64,000 nt of DNA from Leptospira brenneri. Lineage in GTDB: Bacteria > Spirochaetota > Leptospiria > Leptospirales > Leptospiraceae. Shown here piece by piece: positions 33,477 to 42,782 of this stretch (its first letter is position 1; the number at the start of each line of letters is the position of its first letter). The position numbers and the translations under genes are program-made. A model generated the notes under the pieces. The model was given only the letters and a program-made list of their open reading frames with translations. It did no database searches and was not told where the DNA came from. The stretch spans positions 62,001-126,000 of the forward strand of contig NZ_NPDQ01000005.1 in assembly GCF_002812125.1 (NCBI RefSeq), in the 5' to 3' direction.

Positions 33477-35306
33477 TTAAATTGCAAAGACACTTTGGAA
33501 TGTAAAATAACTTGAGTTCGGTTTGAAATCATATCTATGGTATAAATCCGTTTCGTAAGGGTTGTTTTTTTGGTTTCGAATGGCATCACCTGCATAAAGG
33601 GAGCTTGCCCCAAACCAAAAGGAAACATTATCGAAAGGAGTTACAATATAGATAAAATTGATTTCAGTTGCCACATGCCTTCCTAGTTTTGGCCGGTTAG
33701 GATTATAGGCTTCTGTGTTGAAATAATCTTCTGTGGATGCTGTTTCCCCGGTTGCTTTGCTTCCTGCCACATAATTATTGTTATCGTAATAACCGTCTTG
33801 AAGTTTAACTTTGTAATACCAGTGGGGATTTATGATAAAGGTTCCCCATTTTGAAGATTCATATTTGATGTGTATTGAATAGTCTTTGATGTTTTGCCAA
33901 AATACCATCCCGGAATTTCCGTTTCCTGCAAACGGTAGTCCCCCGCCGGCCATCCTCCTTGTTGCAAAAAGTGGATTATAGGTAGCCACACTTCCATCGT
34001 TTCTGTTGGGGTCTCCTGAAGCTTGAACATATTGTACGCCAATTCGAAATTCTTTTACCGGAGTGTATCCTAATTGTACAGCAACGATATTCGCCTTATA
34101 TCGTACAGGTGAGGAATGAGGAGGCGATTCTCCCGTTTTTTTATCTGTGGCATAAGTCCCTGTTTGATTGATCCAATCAGGGGAAACTCGTTCGCCAGTA
34201 AATCCAGTTTGCCAAGCTGCTTCCACCATCCAGTCGATCCCTGTTTCACTCGTGATCATATTTCCTTTTGTACGATTTGTTAGGCGAAATCCGGAAGTAT
34301 TGAGTTGGTCAGGCCCACGGTAATAGATATCAGATCCATAATTGGCAGTTGTATTTGTGGCTTTTAGTTTTTGTTTATAAAGTGTAAAATTATAAATTTC
34401 AATCCCTAACCAATCCCAAGGTTTGAATCCATAATGAGCTCCATAATAAGAAGCATTTCCTGTCCCGCCCACTCGAGTGGAATTATTGGAAACCAAACTG
34501 TTTGCGTTATTTTCCGATCCAATAAGGGCGCCAAAAAAATCTAAACTATGTTTTTGAATTGTGAGAGTGGAGCGAATGGCATCGAATGAATTTCCATTCA
34601 AACTATCATTTCGCGAACCTAAAATTCGACCGTCTCCATAATCTAAAATTTGACGACCAGTTCTCACTCGGAACATTTGGTTTGTTGTTTTTAAATCTAA
34701 AAACGCTTCTCTAAATCCTGAGTAATTATTGATCGCAACTTCTTTTTGTTTGGAAGTGTCTACCAAATTGCCGGAATTAGAAATTAATCCTAATTTTTGA
34801 TCAGAAGTGCCATTAACTATTTCTCCTCCCCACAACCTAACATCTTGAAAGGTGAGTTTGAACATTACATTGGGAGAAATATCTCCGATTAAATAGAATT
34901 GAGTTTGATTGCTGGCAGTATTTCTATTATCGGCTGTGGATCTATCAAAGTCTGTGTTGTATAATGAATCTGCCTTGGGTCGCACTCCAAATCCAACCCG
35001 AAAGCGATCGGCAAACCAAAGGTTTGTATTTTCCTGTAGCGCCTTTCTTTGTTTGGCGGTAACTTGAAGATTTTTTAAATATTCTCCTGTCAAATTCCCT
35101 TTTAAAGGACTTACATACTCTGGTGGTTCTTCTGGAGGGGCAGGAGGTGGAGGCGGTTGTTGTTGTGGAGGAGGCGGTGGGGGAGTTTCTGGAACTTCCT
35201 TTTTTACCGGAGTGATGAACTGCGCATCCAATGGTAACGTCAAAGTGAATAGGAAAAACCCTAGCGACACAAGACCCATTGCAACTCGCTGATTGTATGC
35301 GTACAT
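33477..35306 (-). CDS. Alginate export-like outer membrane beta-barrel protein
   Basis: A ~609-residue outer-membrane protein. I start at ATG 35306 (GGTGG six bases ahead), which gives a standard signal peptide ending LPLDA. A striking Pro-rich linker (~36-65, mostly Pro with Gln/Glu) follows, then alternating amphipathic strands of an alginate_exp-type porin (PF13372-like): WFADRFRVGFGVRP, YLIGDISPNVMFKLTFQDVRLWGGE, RVRTGRQILDYGDGRILG, and a C-terminal aromatic SSYFTFQSVFAI. It probably forms a channel; the substrate is unknown. The Pro-rich segment may span periplasm or peptidoglycan. Confidence 0.75.
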   Translation of the reverse strand: MYAYNQRVAMGLVSLGFFLFTLTLPLDAQFITPVKKEVPETPPPPPPQQQPPPPPAPPEEPPEYVSPLKGNLTGEYLKNLQVTAKQRKALQENTNLWFADRFRVGFGVRPKADSLYNTDFDRSTADNRNTASNQTQFYLIGDISPNVMFKLTFQDVRLWGGEIVNGTSDQKLGLISNSGNLVDTSKQKEVAINNYSGFREAFLDLKTTNQMFRVRTGRQILDYGDGRILGSRNDSLNGNSFDAIRSTLTIQKHSLDFFGALIGSENNANSLVSNNSTRVGGTGNASYYGAHYGFKPWDWLGIEIYNFTLYKQKLKATNTTANYGSDIYYRGPDQLNTSGFRLTNRTKGNMITSETGIDWMVEAAWQTGFTGERVSPDWINQTGTYATDKKTGESPPHSSPVRYKANIVAVQLGYTPVKEFRIGVQYVQASGDPNRNDGSVATYNPLFATRRMAGGGLPFAGNGNSGMVFWQNIKDYSIHIKYESSKWGTFIINPHWYYKVKLQDGYYDNNNYVAGSKATGETASTEDYFNTEAYNPNRPKLGRHVATEINFIYIVTPFDNVSFWFGASSLYAGDAIRNQKNNPYETDLYHRYDFKPNSSYFTFQSVFAI

Positions 35307-35423
35307 TTTATACCACCTGTGATTCAGCCAGTGAACATAGATTCGAAGAAGATTCAAATCTTAAATTTGTCTATTGGTAGGAATCCTAGGTTTTCGAAGA
35401 GTTATCTATGTCTTATTGGCAAA

Positions 35424-35993
35424 TTATTGGGAAAGAAAAATCTCGAGATTTTTCCAACCTTCATGACCAAGTTCTTTCATTTTCTTTCGATTGTTTTTAA
35501 AAATACTGTCAATATTCGGATGAGTGTCCACGATTCTACTAATACTATCTTCGCGTAACAAATGTAATGTTTGAAAAGGGGATCTTCCTACGTAGTTAGT
35601 TATGTCGTTTTTCTTTTTTCCTGCGAATTGAAACTCTGGATGAAAGTTTGCTATTTGAATGATCCCTTCTAAATCCAATTGGTTTAGAAGGAAATCTGCT
35701 TCATCTAAAAAATCATTTTGGTCCAAAAAATCATTCAAAACATAAGGATGGATGAGTAAGGTTGTTTCTATCGTCTTGGGATCTACTTCTTTTAGGAAGA
35801 GTAACTCAGATTTTAAATCGGAGAGTAAATCTGTTTCACTTTTTGCCTGACTAATCGTATAACGAATTGTATTTGATTGAAAGGTTGGTTTTGCAAAAGG
35901 ACAGAGATTTAGACCAATCACAGATTTTAGAATCCATTCTTTGGTGTGGTTTAGCACTTCATCTGCATTCCATTCTGACTTTTCTTTCGGCAT
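35424..35993 (-). CDS. DUF1415 family protein
   Basis: A ~189-residue cytoplasmic protein of the DUF1415 family: WILKSVIGLNLCPFAKP near the N terminus with the conserved NLCPFA, later GIIQIANFHPEFQFAG, RSPFQTLHLLREDSI and the closing NRKKMKELG. The function is unknown. I chose ATG 35993 rather than the TTG at 36008. It is convergent with the porin-like gene's promoter side and divergent from the ebo operon. Confidence 0.82.
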   Translation of the reverse strand: MPKEKSEWNADEVLNHTKEWILKSVIGLNLCPFAKPTFQSNTIRYTISQAKSETDLLSDLKSELLFLKEVDPKTIETTLLIHPYVLNDFLDQNDFLDEADFLLNQLDLEGIIQIANFHPEFQFAGKKKNDITNYVGRSPFQTLHLLREDSISRIVDTHPNIDSIFKNNRKKMKELGHEGWKNLEIFLSQ

Positions 35994-36147
35994 TCCCAAA
36001 ATTCCCAATGAATCTTTAAATATCCAGTATTTATTTTATGGAAGGGAATGTAAGCTAAGTTATGATTGTGATGGCTTATTTTTTAAAAAAAATATCGGAA
36101 AACAATCGAATTGTTTCCTAAAGGGTGGTGGCTTTCGAATATTTGAT

Positions 36148-36166
36148 TTACTATGTGAGATAGTAA
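36148..36166 (+). promoter_or_regulatory. Palindrome ahead of the ebo operon
   Basis: TTACTAT-N5-ATAGTAA, perfect 7-base arms, ends 28 bp before the eboA start. It may be an operator for the operon. Confidence 0.4.
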
Positions 36167-36193
36167 CCAGAAGATTTCAATTATTAGTTTCTT

Positions 36194-37048
36194 ATGGCAA
36201 ATCTTCCCACAAAATTTTCTCAATTCCTTTTTGAACAATCCACAGAGAAAGAACGTGAATGGTTAGAAGAAAAAGTCAAATCGAATGTTTTGGATTTGAT
36301 GACTGCATTCGTTGCAGCTCCACGTTTTTTATCTAAAAAAAATATTTCTTATGATTCTAAATTTAGCGGGAGTTTAGTCCCGGAACATCCTGGATTTGAA
36401 GTGGATGGTTGGAGTTTTGTCCGATTAGCAAGAGTTTGGTTGCTTTTGCATATTCCTTCGGGCCCGAAAGAGCAGTTTCTTAAAAATATAGAAACATTGT
36501 TTGATACGGCAGAACTAAATGAATTAGTTGCTTTATACTCAGCTTTACCCCTCCTCGCATATCCTTTGGAATGGCTTCCCAGAGCCACAGATGCAGTTAG
36601 ATCCAATATGGGATTTGTATTTGATGCCATAGCCCTTCGTAACCCCTACGCAGAACTTTATTTTCCTGAGTCTGCCTGGAACCAACTTGTACTGAAAACT
36701 ATTTTTAATGGAAAACCAATTCATTTGATTTTGGGAATTGATCGTCGTAGGAACAAGGAACTATCCATCGCTGTATCTGATTTTATGGATGAAAGATCTG
36801 CTGCGGGAAGAAGGGTTCCAATTCAAGTTTGGAGACTGATGGGTGGTGCTTCGGATGAGGTTTTACATTCAAAACTCATTCCTTTGTTTTCTTCAGAATC
36901 GAAACTAGAAAAAGAGGCGGCAGCTCTTCTCGCCTTTGAATCCAAAGACCCTAAGATTCGTTCTTTACTCGCAAACGAACCAGATTTAGAATTATCAATA
37001 CAAAATGGAGACTTGGATTGGTCTAAACTAGAGTCCATTCCTGAATAA
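36194..37048 (+). CDS. eboA: EboA domain protein
   Basis: A 284-residue soluble, helical protein. It matches EboA in its WSFVRLARVWLLLHIP motif, in YSALPLLAYPLEWLPRATDAVRSNMGFVFDAIALRNPYAELYFPE, and in WNQLVLKTIFNGKPI near the middle. The molecular function is unknown. It is the first gene of a six-gene set in the canonical ebo order. Ebo operons have been linked to export or traffic of precursors to the periplasm (scytonemin in cyanobacteria). Confidence 0.85.
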   Translation: MANLPTKFSQFLFEQSTEKEREWLEEKVKSNVLDLMTAFVAAPRFLSKKNISYDSKFSGSLVPEHPGFEVDGWSFVRLARVWLLLHIPSGPKEQFLKNIETLFDTAELNELVALYSALPLLAYPLEWLPRATDAVRSNMGFVFDAIALRNPYAELYFPESAWNQLVLKTIFNGKPIHLILGIDRRRNKELSIAVSDFMDERSAAGRRVPIQVWRLMGGASDEVLHSKLIPLFSSESKLEKEAAALLAFESKDPKIRSLLANEPDLELSIQNGDLDWSKLESIPE

Positions 37049-37055
37049 ATGATCT

Positions 37056-38084
37056 ATGTGCCAGAAAGAAATCCATCAAACAAAAAATCCTTCTCATTTT
37101 GAATCGGCGGACCTAAGAGAAGATTCTCCAACACATCGTGATATATTATGGGAGGATTATGAGCACCTAATCAAAGATATGCGATTCTTTGATCCTCATA
37201 TCCATATGGTTTCAAGAACGACAGATGATTACCAAATGATGGCAAAAGCCGGAATTGTTGCTATCATTGAACCTGCCTTTTGGGTGGGTCAACCGAGAAC
37301 CGGCCTTGCAAGTTTTAAAGACTATTATAGTAGTCTTGTTGGTTGGGAGAGGTTTCGTTCTTCCCAGTTTGGCATTAAACATTATTGTACTATGGGTTTA
37401 AATTCTAGAGAGGCAAATAACGAACGTCTTGCGGAAGAGGTAATGGAAATTTTGCCTCTTTTTGCTTATAAAGAGGGTGTTGTTGGAATTGGTGAAATTG
37501 GTTTTGATGACCAAACAGCTTTAGAAGAAAAGTATTATCGATTACAACTTGAACTTGCAAAAAAAACAAGTTTGCCAGTTCAAATTCATACCCCACACAG
37601 AGACAAAAAAAGAGGAACCGAAAGAAGTATGTCCATTGCCTTGGAACACGGTTTGGATCCTTCTTGGGTTGTGGTAGATCATAATAACGAAGAAACCGTA
37701 AAATCAGTGTTAGATCAAGGTTTTTGGGCAGCATTTACTATTTATCCATTCACTAAGATGGGAAATGAGAGGATGGTTTCTGTTGTTGAACAGTATGGAT
37801 CTGAAAGGATTATGATCAACTCAAGTGCAGATTGGGGAATTTCAGATCCACTGGCGATTCCTAAAACAGCAGCTCTTATGAAACAAAGAGGGATTCCTTT
37901 GGAGGTAATCCGTATGGTCACTTATCAAAATGCCATTGATGCTTTTGCGAAAAGTGGACAAATTGATGTAGCCGATTTTGAGACGGAATTCCAGCCAGAT
38001 CCGAATGCAAAATTTCATGGTAATTCGATCCTTCGTGGTGGTCAACAACCAGTGGTGAATAAAAACTCATTACTAATCCAATAG
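37056..38084 (+). CDS. eboB: TatD-like metal-dependent hydrolase EboB
   Basis: A 342-residue amidohydrolase-fold protein. Metal-binding motifs are FDPHIHM (HxH, ~47), GIGEIGFD, VQIHTPH and VVDHNNEET, and SSADWG carries the terminal Asp. It belongs to the TatD-related family found in ebo clusters. Gap of seven bases after eboA; eboC begins directly after its stop. The substrate is unknown. Confidence 0.85.
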   Translation: MCQKEIHQTKNPSHFESADLREDSPTHRDILWEDYEHLIKDMRFFDPHIHMVSRTTDDYQMMAKAGIVAIIEPAFWVGQPRTGLASFKDYYSSLVGWERFRSSQFGIKHYCTMGLNSREANNERLAEEVMEILPLFAYKEGVVGIGEIGFDDQTALEEKYYRLQLELAKKTSLPVQIHTPHRDKKRGTERSMSIALEHGLDPSWVVVDHNNEETVKSVLDQGFWAAFTIYPFTKMGNERMVSVVEQYGSERIMINSSADWGISDPLAIPKTAALMKQRGIPLEVIRMVTYQNAIDAFAKSGQIDVADFETEFQPDPNAKFHGNSILRGGQQPVVNKNSLLIQ

Positions 38085-38951
38085 ATGAATTTAAAAGCCT
38101 ATCTAACCTTACTTCGACCTGCGAACTTAGTCACTGCGATTGCCGATATTCTTGCCGGTATGGCAATCGTTGGTTTTGTTTGGAATGATAAAACTCCTAT
38201 TTTTTTATTAATTTCCACCATTTGTTTGTATGGTGGTGGAGTTGTTCTGAATGATTATTTTGATCTAGCGATTGATACAAAAGAAAGACCAGAACGACCT
38301 ATACCGAGTGGAAAAGTATCTGGGGTTTCTGCTTTGATTTTTGGAAGTATACTTTTGGGTTTTGGAATTTGTTTTGCATTCTGTTATCAAATACAAAGTG
38401 GTTGGATTGCTTTTTGTATTACAATTCTAGTCCTTGTTTATAATCGATTTGCCAAACACCATCCTTTCTTTGGACCTACTGTGATGGGAATGTGTCGAGG
38501 AGGTAATTTACTTCTTGGGATGAGTTTGGTTTCAGGACTAAAGTTGCCTCATATTTATCTTTCTTTACTTCCTATTTTGTATATTGCTGCCATCACGATG
38601 ATCAGCCGAGATGAAGTTCATGGTGGTAAAAAAACTCCTTTGAGTTTTGCTGGATTCCTTTACCTGATTGTTTTTGGTTTATTGTTATTCATTTCGTTTT
38701 GTTTGGGGAATCTACTTTTTAGTTTTCCTTTTGTTTTTTTACACCTAGGAATGGTGATTCCTCCGCTTTATATGGCATACCGTAATCCAATAGGAAAAAA
38801 TATTGGCAAAGCAGTGAAGATGGGTGTCATTTCTCTGATCATTCTTGATGCAAGTTTCGCGGCCAGTTTTGGATTGTTGACACTTGCGATTTTCATTCTT
38901 TGTTTATTACCACTTTCCTTAGTTTTGGCTAAATATTTTTCTGTTACATAA
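38085..38951 (+). CDS. eboC: UbiA-like prenyltransferase EboC
   Basis: A 288-residue integral membrane protein with eight to nine hydrophobic segments. The first Asp-rich motif is NDYFDLAIDTKERPERPIPSG (NDxxDxxxDxxxxRP); the second is ISRDEVHGGKKTPL. It belongs to the UbiA superfamily and would transfer a prenyl chain to a small acceptor in the membrane. Zero-base gap after eboB and eight bases before eboD. Confidence 0.9.
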   Translation: MNLKAYLTLLRPANLVTAIADILAGMAIVGFVWNDKTPIFLLISTICLYGGGVVLNDYFDLAIDTKERPERPIPSGKVSGVSALIFGSILLGFGICFAFCYQIQSGWIAFCITILVLVYNRFAKHHPFFGPTVMGMCRGGNLLLGMSLVSGLKLPHIYLSLLPILYIAAITMISRDEVHGGKKTPLSFAGFLYLIVFGLLLFISFCLGNLLFSFPFVFLHLGMVIPPLYMAYRNPIGKNIGKAVKMGVISLIILDASFAASFGLLTLAIFILCLLPLSLVLAKYFSVT

Positions 38952-38959
38952 AACCGGTT

Positions 38960-40123
38960 ATGATAGAAGATTCGTTCCCCCCTCTTAATTCAACTTTCCT
39001 TGTTCCTTTTCGTTATACGGTTCATTTTACAAAGGATATTTTTTCTCCCACAAATCATTGTTTGTCTGAATTTTTTGTTTCAGAGAAAAAAGAAGGCTCC
39101 ACAAAAAAAGCATTGGTAGTCATTGATCAGGGATTACTCATTCACAACCCTGATTTAGTTTCTAAAGTTCGTTCCTACTTTAAAGGATTGGATTCTTTCG
39201 TTCAGCTAACGGAAGATATAATGGTGATCCCTGGCGGTGAAGATTGTAAAAACGATCCTAAAGTTTGGGAATCCTTGGTAGATGCAGTCGATCGTTATGG
39301 AATTGATCGTCATTCTTATATCATAGCCGTGGGTGGAGGTGCCATCCTTGATTTGGTTGGATATGTTGCGGCTATTTCTCACCGAGGGATTCGATTGGTT
39401 CGGATTCCTACAACTGTACTCTCGCAAAATGATTCGGGAGTCGGGGTTAAAAACGGAATCAACTACCAAGGTAAAAAGAATTTTTTAGGAAGTTTTGCAC
39501 CACCTGTGGCCGTGTTCAACGATCTTTTGTTTTTAGAAAGTTTGGATGACAGAGATTGGCGTTCGGGAATGGCAGAAGCAATTAAGGTAGCTCTCATCAA
39601 AGATAAAGATTTTTTTCTTTGGATCGAGTCCAATGCAGAGGCACTCCGAAATCGTGATTTAGAAAAGATGTCTTATTTGGTTCATACATGTGCAAAACTT
39701 CATATGGATCATATCGCGAAAGGAGATCCATTTGAGTTTGGATCTTCAAGACCATTGGACTTTGGACATTGGGCGGCTCATAAACTGGAATACCTTACCA
39801 ATTTTTCTCTGCGACATGGAGAGGCAGTGGCGATAGGAATGGCTTTGGATTCAGAGTATTCCTTTCGAATCCAATTTTTACCGGAAGGCGATCGAAATAG
39901 AATCCTTTCGCTTTTAAAAGAAATTGGGTTTAGTCTTTATCATCCAAAATTGTCTGAAGGAGAGAAAAAGAATTTATATTTAGGATTACAGGAGTTCCGA
40001 GAACATTTGGGAGGGAAACTCACCATTATGTTGTTACATGGGATTGGAATTGCTAAAGAAGTCCATGAAATTGATTTAAAAACTCTTTCAAGTGCAGTTG
40101 ATTTTTTAGAAGAGAATTTGTGA
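38960..40123 (+). CDS. eboD: 3-dehydroquinate synthase-like EboD
   Basis: A 387-residue sugar-phosphate cyclase-fold protein: MVIPGGEDCKND, the NAD motif AVGGGAILDLVGYVAA, RIPTTVLSQNDSGVGVKN. The metal ligands are in GMAEAIKVAL (Glu), LDFGHWAAHKLE (His) and LRHGEAVAIGMAL (His). The DFGHWAAHKLE variant marks the EboD branch rather than housekeeping AroB. It probably cyclises a sugar phosphate. The stop overlaps eboE by four bases. Confidence 0.88.
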   Translation: MIEDSFPPLNSTFLVPFRYTVHFTKDIFSPTNHCLSEFFVSEKKEGSTKKALVVIDQGLLIHNPDLVSKVRSYFKGLDSFVQLTEDIMVIPGGEDCKNDPKVWESLVDAVDRYGIDRHSYIIAVGGGAILDLVGYVAAISHRGIRLVRIPTTVLSQNDSGVGVKNGINYQGKKNFLGSFAPPVAVFNDLLFLESLDDRDWRSGMAEAIKVALIKDKDFFLWIESNAEALRNRDLEKMSYLVHTCAKLHMDHIAKGDPFEFGSSRPLDFGHWAAHKLEYLTNFSLRHGEAVAIGMALDSEYSFRIQFLPEGDRNRILSLLKEIGFSLYHPKLSEGEKKNLYLGLQEFREHLGGKLTIMLLHGIGIAKEVHEIDLKTLSSAVDFLEENL

Positions 40124-41337
40124 AAACAAAATACGGTCACTTAACATATTGTTCCAATATTCATTCTGGTGAAACTTGGTCGGATCATTTTTCTCAACTG
40201 AAAGAACATTTACCGAAAATTCGTAAAAACCTATCACCTGATTCTGAGATGGGACTCGGACTTCGTTTGGCGAATGCCGCCTCAATCGAACTTATGGAAC
40301 CAAAAACAATGGAAGAGTTTCAGAGTTGGTTAAAAGAAGAAGGGTTGTATGTGTTTCTCATTAATGGATTTCCTTATGGAGATTTTCATGAAACAAAAGT
40401 GAAAGAAAATGTATACAAACCTGATTGGGCTACTAGAGAAAGAATCGATTATACAATTCGTTTGTTTTTAATTCTTTCAAAATTACTTCCGGTTGGAATG
40501 GAAGGTGGGGTATCGACTCCACCTCTATCTTATCAGTATTTTGATTCAAATAAATCTACACGAGAAGATAGGGTGAGATTAGCTACAGAGAATATCTTAG
40601 AAGTTTTAATCTGGCTCATCCAAATAGAAAAAGAAACGGGGAAAACTTTACATTTAGATATAGAACCAGAGCCTGACGGGATTTTAGGAAATCTTGGACT
40701 TTGGGTTCACTGGTTTATAGATTTATTTTTGCCGCTGGCAATTCCTAAAATTCAAAATGAGTGTGGACTTTCTAAGGAAATAGCAGAACTAACAATTCGG
40801 AAACATATCAGGGTCTGCTTAGATGTTTGTCATTCTGCCGTAAGTTTTGAAGAAAACAAAACAGTTCTTAATCTTTTACAAAAAAATTCCATTCAAGTTG
40901 GTAGAATTCAAATTAGTTCCGCGCTCAAAGCAAACTTTGGAGAACACCCAGAAAAGATTTTAGATCTGTTAGCTGGTTTTGATGAACCAATTTATCTCCA
41001 TCAAGTAATCGCAAAAAAAAATGAATCTATGATGCATTCATTTCCTGATTTACCAGAAGCCTTAGCAAGTGAAGTTGAATTCGGGGAAGAATGGCGAATC
41101 CATTTCCATGTTCCCGTATTTTTAGAATCTTATGGACTTCTTTCTTCCACAAGAAAAGAGTTAATTGAACTTTTAAATTTGCAAAAAGAATTCCTGATTA
41201 CAAATGCTTTGGAAGTGGAAACTTATACTTGGGGAGTATTGCCAAAGGAACTACAAATGCCAGTGGCAGATTCCATCGTTCGTGAATTAAAATGGGTTTT
41301 ATCAATCTTAGAACCAGATCATAATACAATAGGATAA
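40120..41337 (+). CDS. eboE: Metabolite traffic protein EboE (TIM barrel)
   Basis: A 405-residue protein of the sugar phosphate isomerase/AP endonuclease superfamily: HLTYCSNIHSGETWSDHF at the start, LRLANAASIELM, YVFLINGFPYGDFHE, LHLDIEPEPDGIL (metal Glu), RVCLDVCHSAVSFEE and RIQISSALKA. The GTG start overlaps eboD. The role in the ebo pathway is unknown. Confidence 0.88.
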   Translation: MKTKYGHLTYCSNIHSGETWSDHFSQLKEHLPKIRKNLSPDSEMGLGLRLANAASIELMEPKTMEEFQSWLKEEGLYVFLINGFPYGDFHETKVKENVYKPDWATRERIDYTIRLFLILSKLLPVGMEGGVSTPPLSYQYFDSNKSTREDRVRLATENILEVLIWLIQIEKETGKTLHLDIEPEPDGILGNLGLWVHWFIDLFLPLAIPKIQNECGLSKEIAELTIRKHIRVCLDVCHSAVSFEENKTVLNLLQKNSIQVGRIQISSALKANFGEHPEKILDLLAGFDEPIYLHQVIAKKNESMMHSFPDLPEALASEVEFGEEWRIHFHVPVFLESYGLLSSTRKELIELLNLQKEFLITNALEVETYTWGVLPKELQMPVADSIVRELKWVLSILEPDHNTIG

Positions 41338-41340
41338 AAT

Positions 41341-42738
41341 ATGAAAAAGGTAAAAACAATATCCTTCCAGAAAACAGTTGTCATTGATGTTGTGGGACTG
41401 AGTAACAATTTGATTGGAGAGTTCACTCCTTTTCTGAAAGACTATCTGAAAAAAAAACATACTTTATTCGTGAAACCTATGTTACCCGCTCTTACGACCA
41501 GTTCTCAATCTACTTACCTTACGGGGAAGTGGCCGAAAGAACATGGAATTGTGGGAAACGGTTGGTATGATAGAGATGATGCTGAAGTTAAATTTTGGAA
41601 ACAATCCAACCATCTGGTCAAAGCAGAAAAAATATGGGAACGAGCTAAAAAAATAGATCCTAACTTTACTTGTTCTAAGATGTTCTGGTGGTACAATATG
41701 TACTCTAGTGCCGACTATTCGGTCACACCAAGACCGCAATACCATGCAGATGGTGTCAAAGCCCCCGATTGTTATTCGCACCCACCTGAATTAAGAGAAG
41801 AATTACAATCAGAGCTAGGTCAGTTCCCATTATTCAATTTTTGGGGACCAAATGCCAATATTAAATCGACGCAGTGGATTGCCGATGCAACGATTTCTGT
41901 AGATAAAAAATACAATCCAACACTTACTTTAGTGTATCTTCCTCATTTGGATTATTGCCTTCAAAAGTATGGACCTGATTTTTCCCATATCCAAAAAGAC
42001 CTTTTGGAAATCGATTCTGTTCTCAAACAATTAATCTCTTATTATGAGAAAAAAGATACAAAGATCATTTTATTGTCAGAGTATGGAATCACTCCAGTGT
42101 CTCGCCCCATCCATATCAATCGGATTCTAAGGGAAGAAGGGCTTCTTGCGGTTCGGAGTGAAAGATGGTATGAACTTTTGGATCCTGGTGCATCTCTTGC
42201 CTTTGCGGTTTCAGACCATCAGTTGGCACATATTTATTGTAAAGATTCTAAGATTATAAACCAGGTGACGAATTTGTTACAGAACGTTGACGGAATTTCA
42301 CTGATTTTAGATAAAAAAGCACAACAAAAATACAATATCGATCATGAACGTTCTGGTGACTTAGTTTTAGTTGCCGATCCAGACTCTTGGTTTACTTACT
42401 ATCATTGGTTTAACGATCAAAAAGCACCAGATTATGCACGTTTGGTGGACATACACAGAAAACCAGGTTACGATCCATGTGAAATGTTTATGGATCCTAA
42501 AAAACCAGGAATTAAGGTTCGGGCGGGTCTTAAATTACTCCGGAAAAAACTTGGATTTCGTTACCTTATGGATGTCATCCCTTTGGATGCCCGTTTGGTG
42601 AAGGGTTCTCACGGTGCCATTCACGGACAAAAGGATTTTTATCCTATTTTTGTTTCTGAATTACCTTCCCCCAAGAAAGAAATTTCTGCTGATAAAGTGT
42701 ACGATTTGATTTGGGAGCAAATGAGTTCTGGGATTTAA
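41341..42738 (+). CDS. eboF: Nucleotide pyrophosphatase / alkaline phosphatase-fold protein EboF
   Basis: A 465-residue phosphodiesterase of the NPP type: metal Asp in TVVIDVVGLSNN, nucleophile Thr in PALTTSSQSTYLTGKWPKEHGIVGNGWYDR, metal residues in YLPHLDYCLQKYG (D..H), ILLSEYGITP and KGSHGAIHG. It would hydrolyse a phosphodiester or pyrophosphate bond, perhaps releasing a prenylated or nucleotide-linked intermediate. Last gene of the ebo operon, three bases after eboE. Confidence 0.87.
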   Translation: MKKVKTISFQKTVVIDVVGLSNNLIGEFTPFLKDYLKKKHTLFVKPMLPALTTSSQSTYLTGKWPKEHGIVGNGWYDRDDAEVKFWKQSNHLVKAEKIWERAKKIDPNFTCSKMFWWYNMYSSADYSVTPRPQYHADGVKAPDCYSHPPELREELQSELGQFPLFNFWGPNANIKSTQWIADATISVDKKYNPTLTLVYLPHLDYCLQKYGPDFSHIQKDLLEIDSVLKQLISYYEKKDTKIILLSEYGITPVSRPIHINRILREEGLLAVRSERWYELLDPGASLAFAVSDHQLAHIYCKDSKIINQVTNLLQNVDGISLILDKKAQQKYNIDHERSGDLVLVADPDSWFTYYHWFNDQKAPDYARLVDIHRKPGYDPCEMFMDPKKPGIKVRAGLKLLRKKLGFRYLMDVIPLDARLVKGSHGAIHGQKDFYPIFVSELPSPKKEISADKVYDLIWEQMSSGI

Positions 42739-42745
42739 TAATTGT

Positions 42746-42775
42746 TTGACTCTTTAGCTTCAAAACCAATATTTC
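42746..42775 (+). promoter_or_regulatory. Candidate promoter for the cyclic-nucleotide-binding regulator
   Basis: TTGACT (42746-42751), an 18-base spacer and TATTTC (42770-42775), eight bases before the GTG start. Transcription would begin close to the start codon, giving a very short leader. Confidence 0.35.
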
Positions 42776-42782
42776 TAATTCA

